Under the pieces are notes generated by a model. The model did no database searches. It saw only the letters and a program-made list of their open reading frames with translations, and was not told the DNA's origin. From assembly GCA_017532485.1 (NCBI GenBank), contig JAFXJE010000077.1:1-15122 (forward strand): a DNA stretch of 15,122 nt, in the 5' to 3' direction. Shown piece after piece: positions 14,977 to 15,122 of the stretch (the first letter of the stretch is position 1; each line of letters opens with the position of its first letter). The position numbers were made by a program, and so were the translations under genes. The stretch is from Peptococcaceae bacterium. Its GTDB lineage: Bacteria; Bacillota; Peptococcia; Peptococcales; Peptococcaceae.

Positions 14977-15122
14977 ATGCGAGCTGTTGTACAAAAAGTA
15001 AGTCGCAGTAAGGTAACAGTAGATGAGGAAGTGACAGGCAGTATTAATCATGGTTTGATGGTTTTGCTGGGTGTTACACATGACGATACGGAAGCAGATG
15101 CCGGCTATCTTGCTGAAAAAGT
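14977..15122 (+). CDS. dtd: D-aminoacyl-tRNA deacylase, 5' part (cut by window end)
   Basis: Removes D-amino acids (for example D-Tyr) mistakenly attached to tRNA, and also glycine from tRNA-Ala. Only the first 48 codons are inside the window, but the N-terminus is diagnostic: MRAVVQKVSRSKVTVD, then GSINHGLMVLLGVTHDD and an ADAGYLAEK stretch. Full proteins have about 150 residues, so roughly two thirds is missing, including the NxGP catalytic motif. GAGGGGG (14965-14971) lies 5 bases before the ATG. The 24-base gap after relA has no terminator, so it belongs to the recJ-relA transcript. Confidence 0.93.
   Translation, partial: MRAVVQKVSRSKVTVDEEVTGSINHGLMVLLGVTHDDTEADAGYLAEK

Overview
The window is AT-rich, closely packed bacterial chromosome. 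It looks like a low-GC member of the Bacillota, most likely an anaerobic Clostridia or Negativicutes relative. The grounds are strong purine-rich Shine-Dalgarno sites, GTG starts, a Glu-Val-Asp-Thr tRNA cluster without encoded CCA, short SecD and SecF proteins, a bifunctional Rel protein followed by dtd, and a BofC-like domain. The genus cannot be fixed from the sequence alone. No insertion sequence, CRISPR array, rRNA gene or prophage gene is visible.

Layout. Positions 1-150 (minus strand) hold a short open frame resembling the C-terminal end of a larger protein; it abuts the terminator of a minus-strand tRNA operon. That operon (517 down to 189) encodes tRNA-Glu(UUC), tRNA-Val(UAC), tRNA-Asp(GUC) and tRNA-Thr(UGU). 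It has a near-consensus promoter at 547-575. Everything to the right is on the plus strand. A potassium-uptake group comes first: trkA, then two tandem, diverged trkH-type subunits. It is followed by a small CmpB/DUF1113-type membrane protein, a YebC-like protein lacking the usual N-terminal domain, and a membrane-anchored protein with a BofC-like C-terminus. The Sec accessory pair secD-secF follows, with its own promoter, and ends at a strong hairpin terminator.

The last block is a repair and stress-signalling group. A 1207-residue protein fuses a complete RecJ 5'-3' single-strand exonuclease to a HIRAN domain and a complete RecQ-like SF2 helicase. Its stop codon overlaps the start of a bifunctional rel gene ((p)ppGpp synthetase/hydrolase), which is followed by the start of dtd (D-aminoacyl-tRNA deacylase), cut by the window end.

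How the genes work together. TrkA should gate one or both TrkH channels through nucleotide-responsive RCK domains. SecD and SecF use the proton motive force to assist late steps of SecYEG export. The RecJ-HIRAN-helicase fusion places in one chain the unwinding and 5' resection steps that are separate RecQ and RecJ proteins in the classical RecF pathway. It is the most unusual object in the window. The YebC-like protein without domain 1 is the second.
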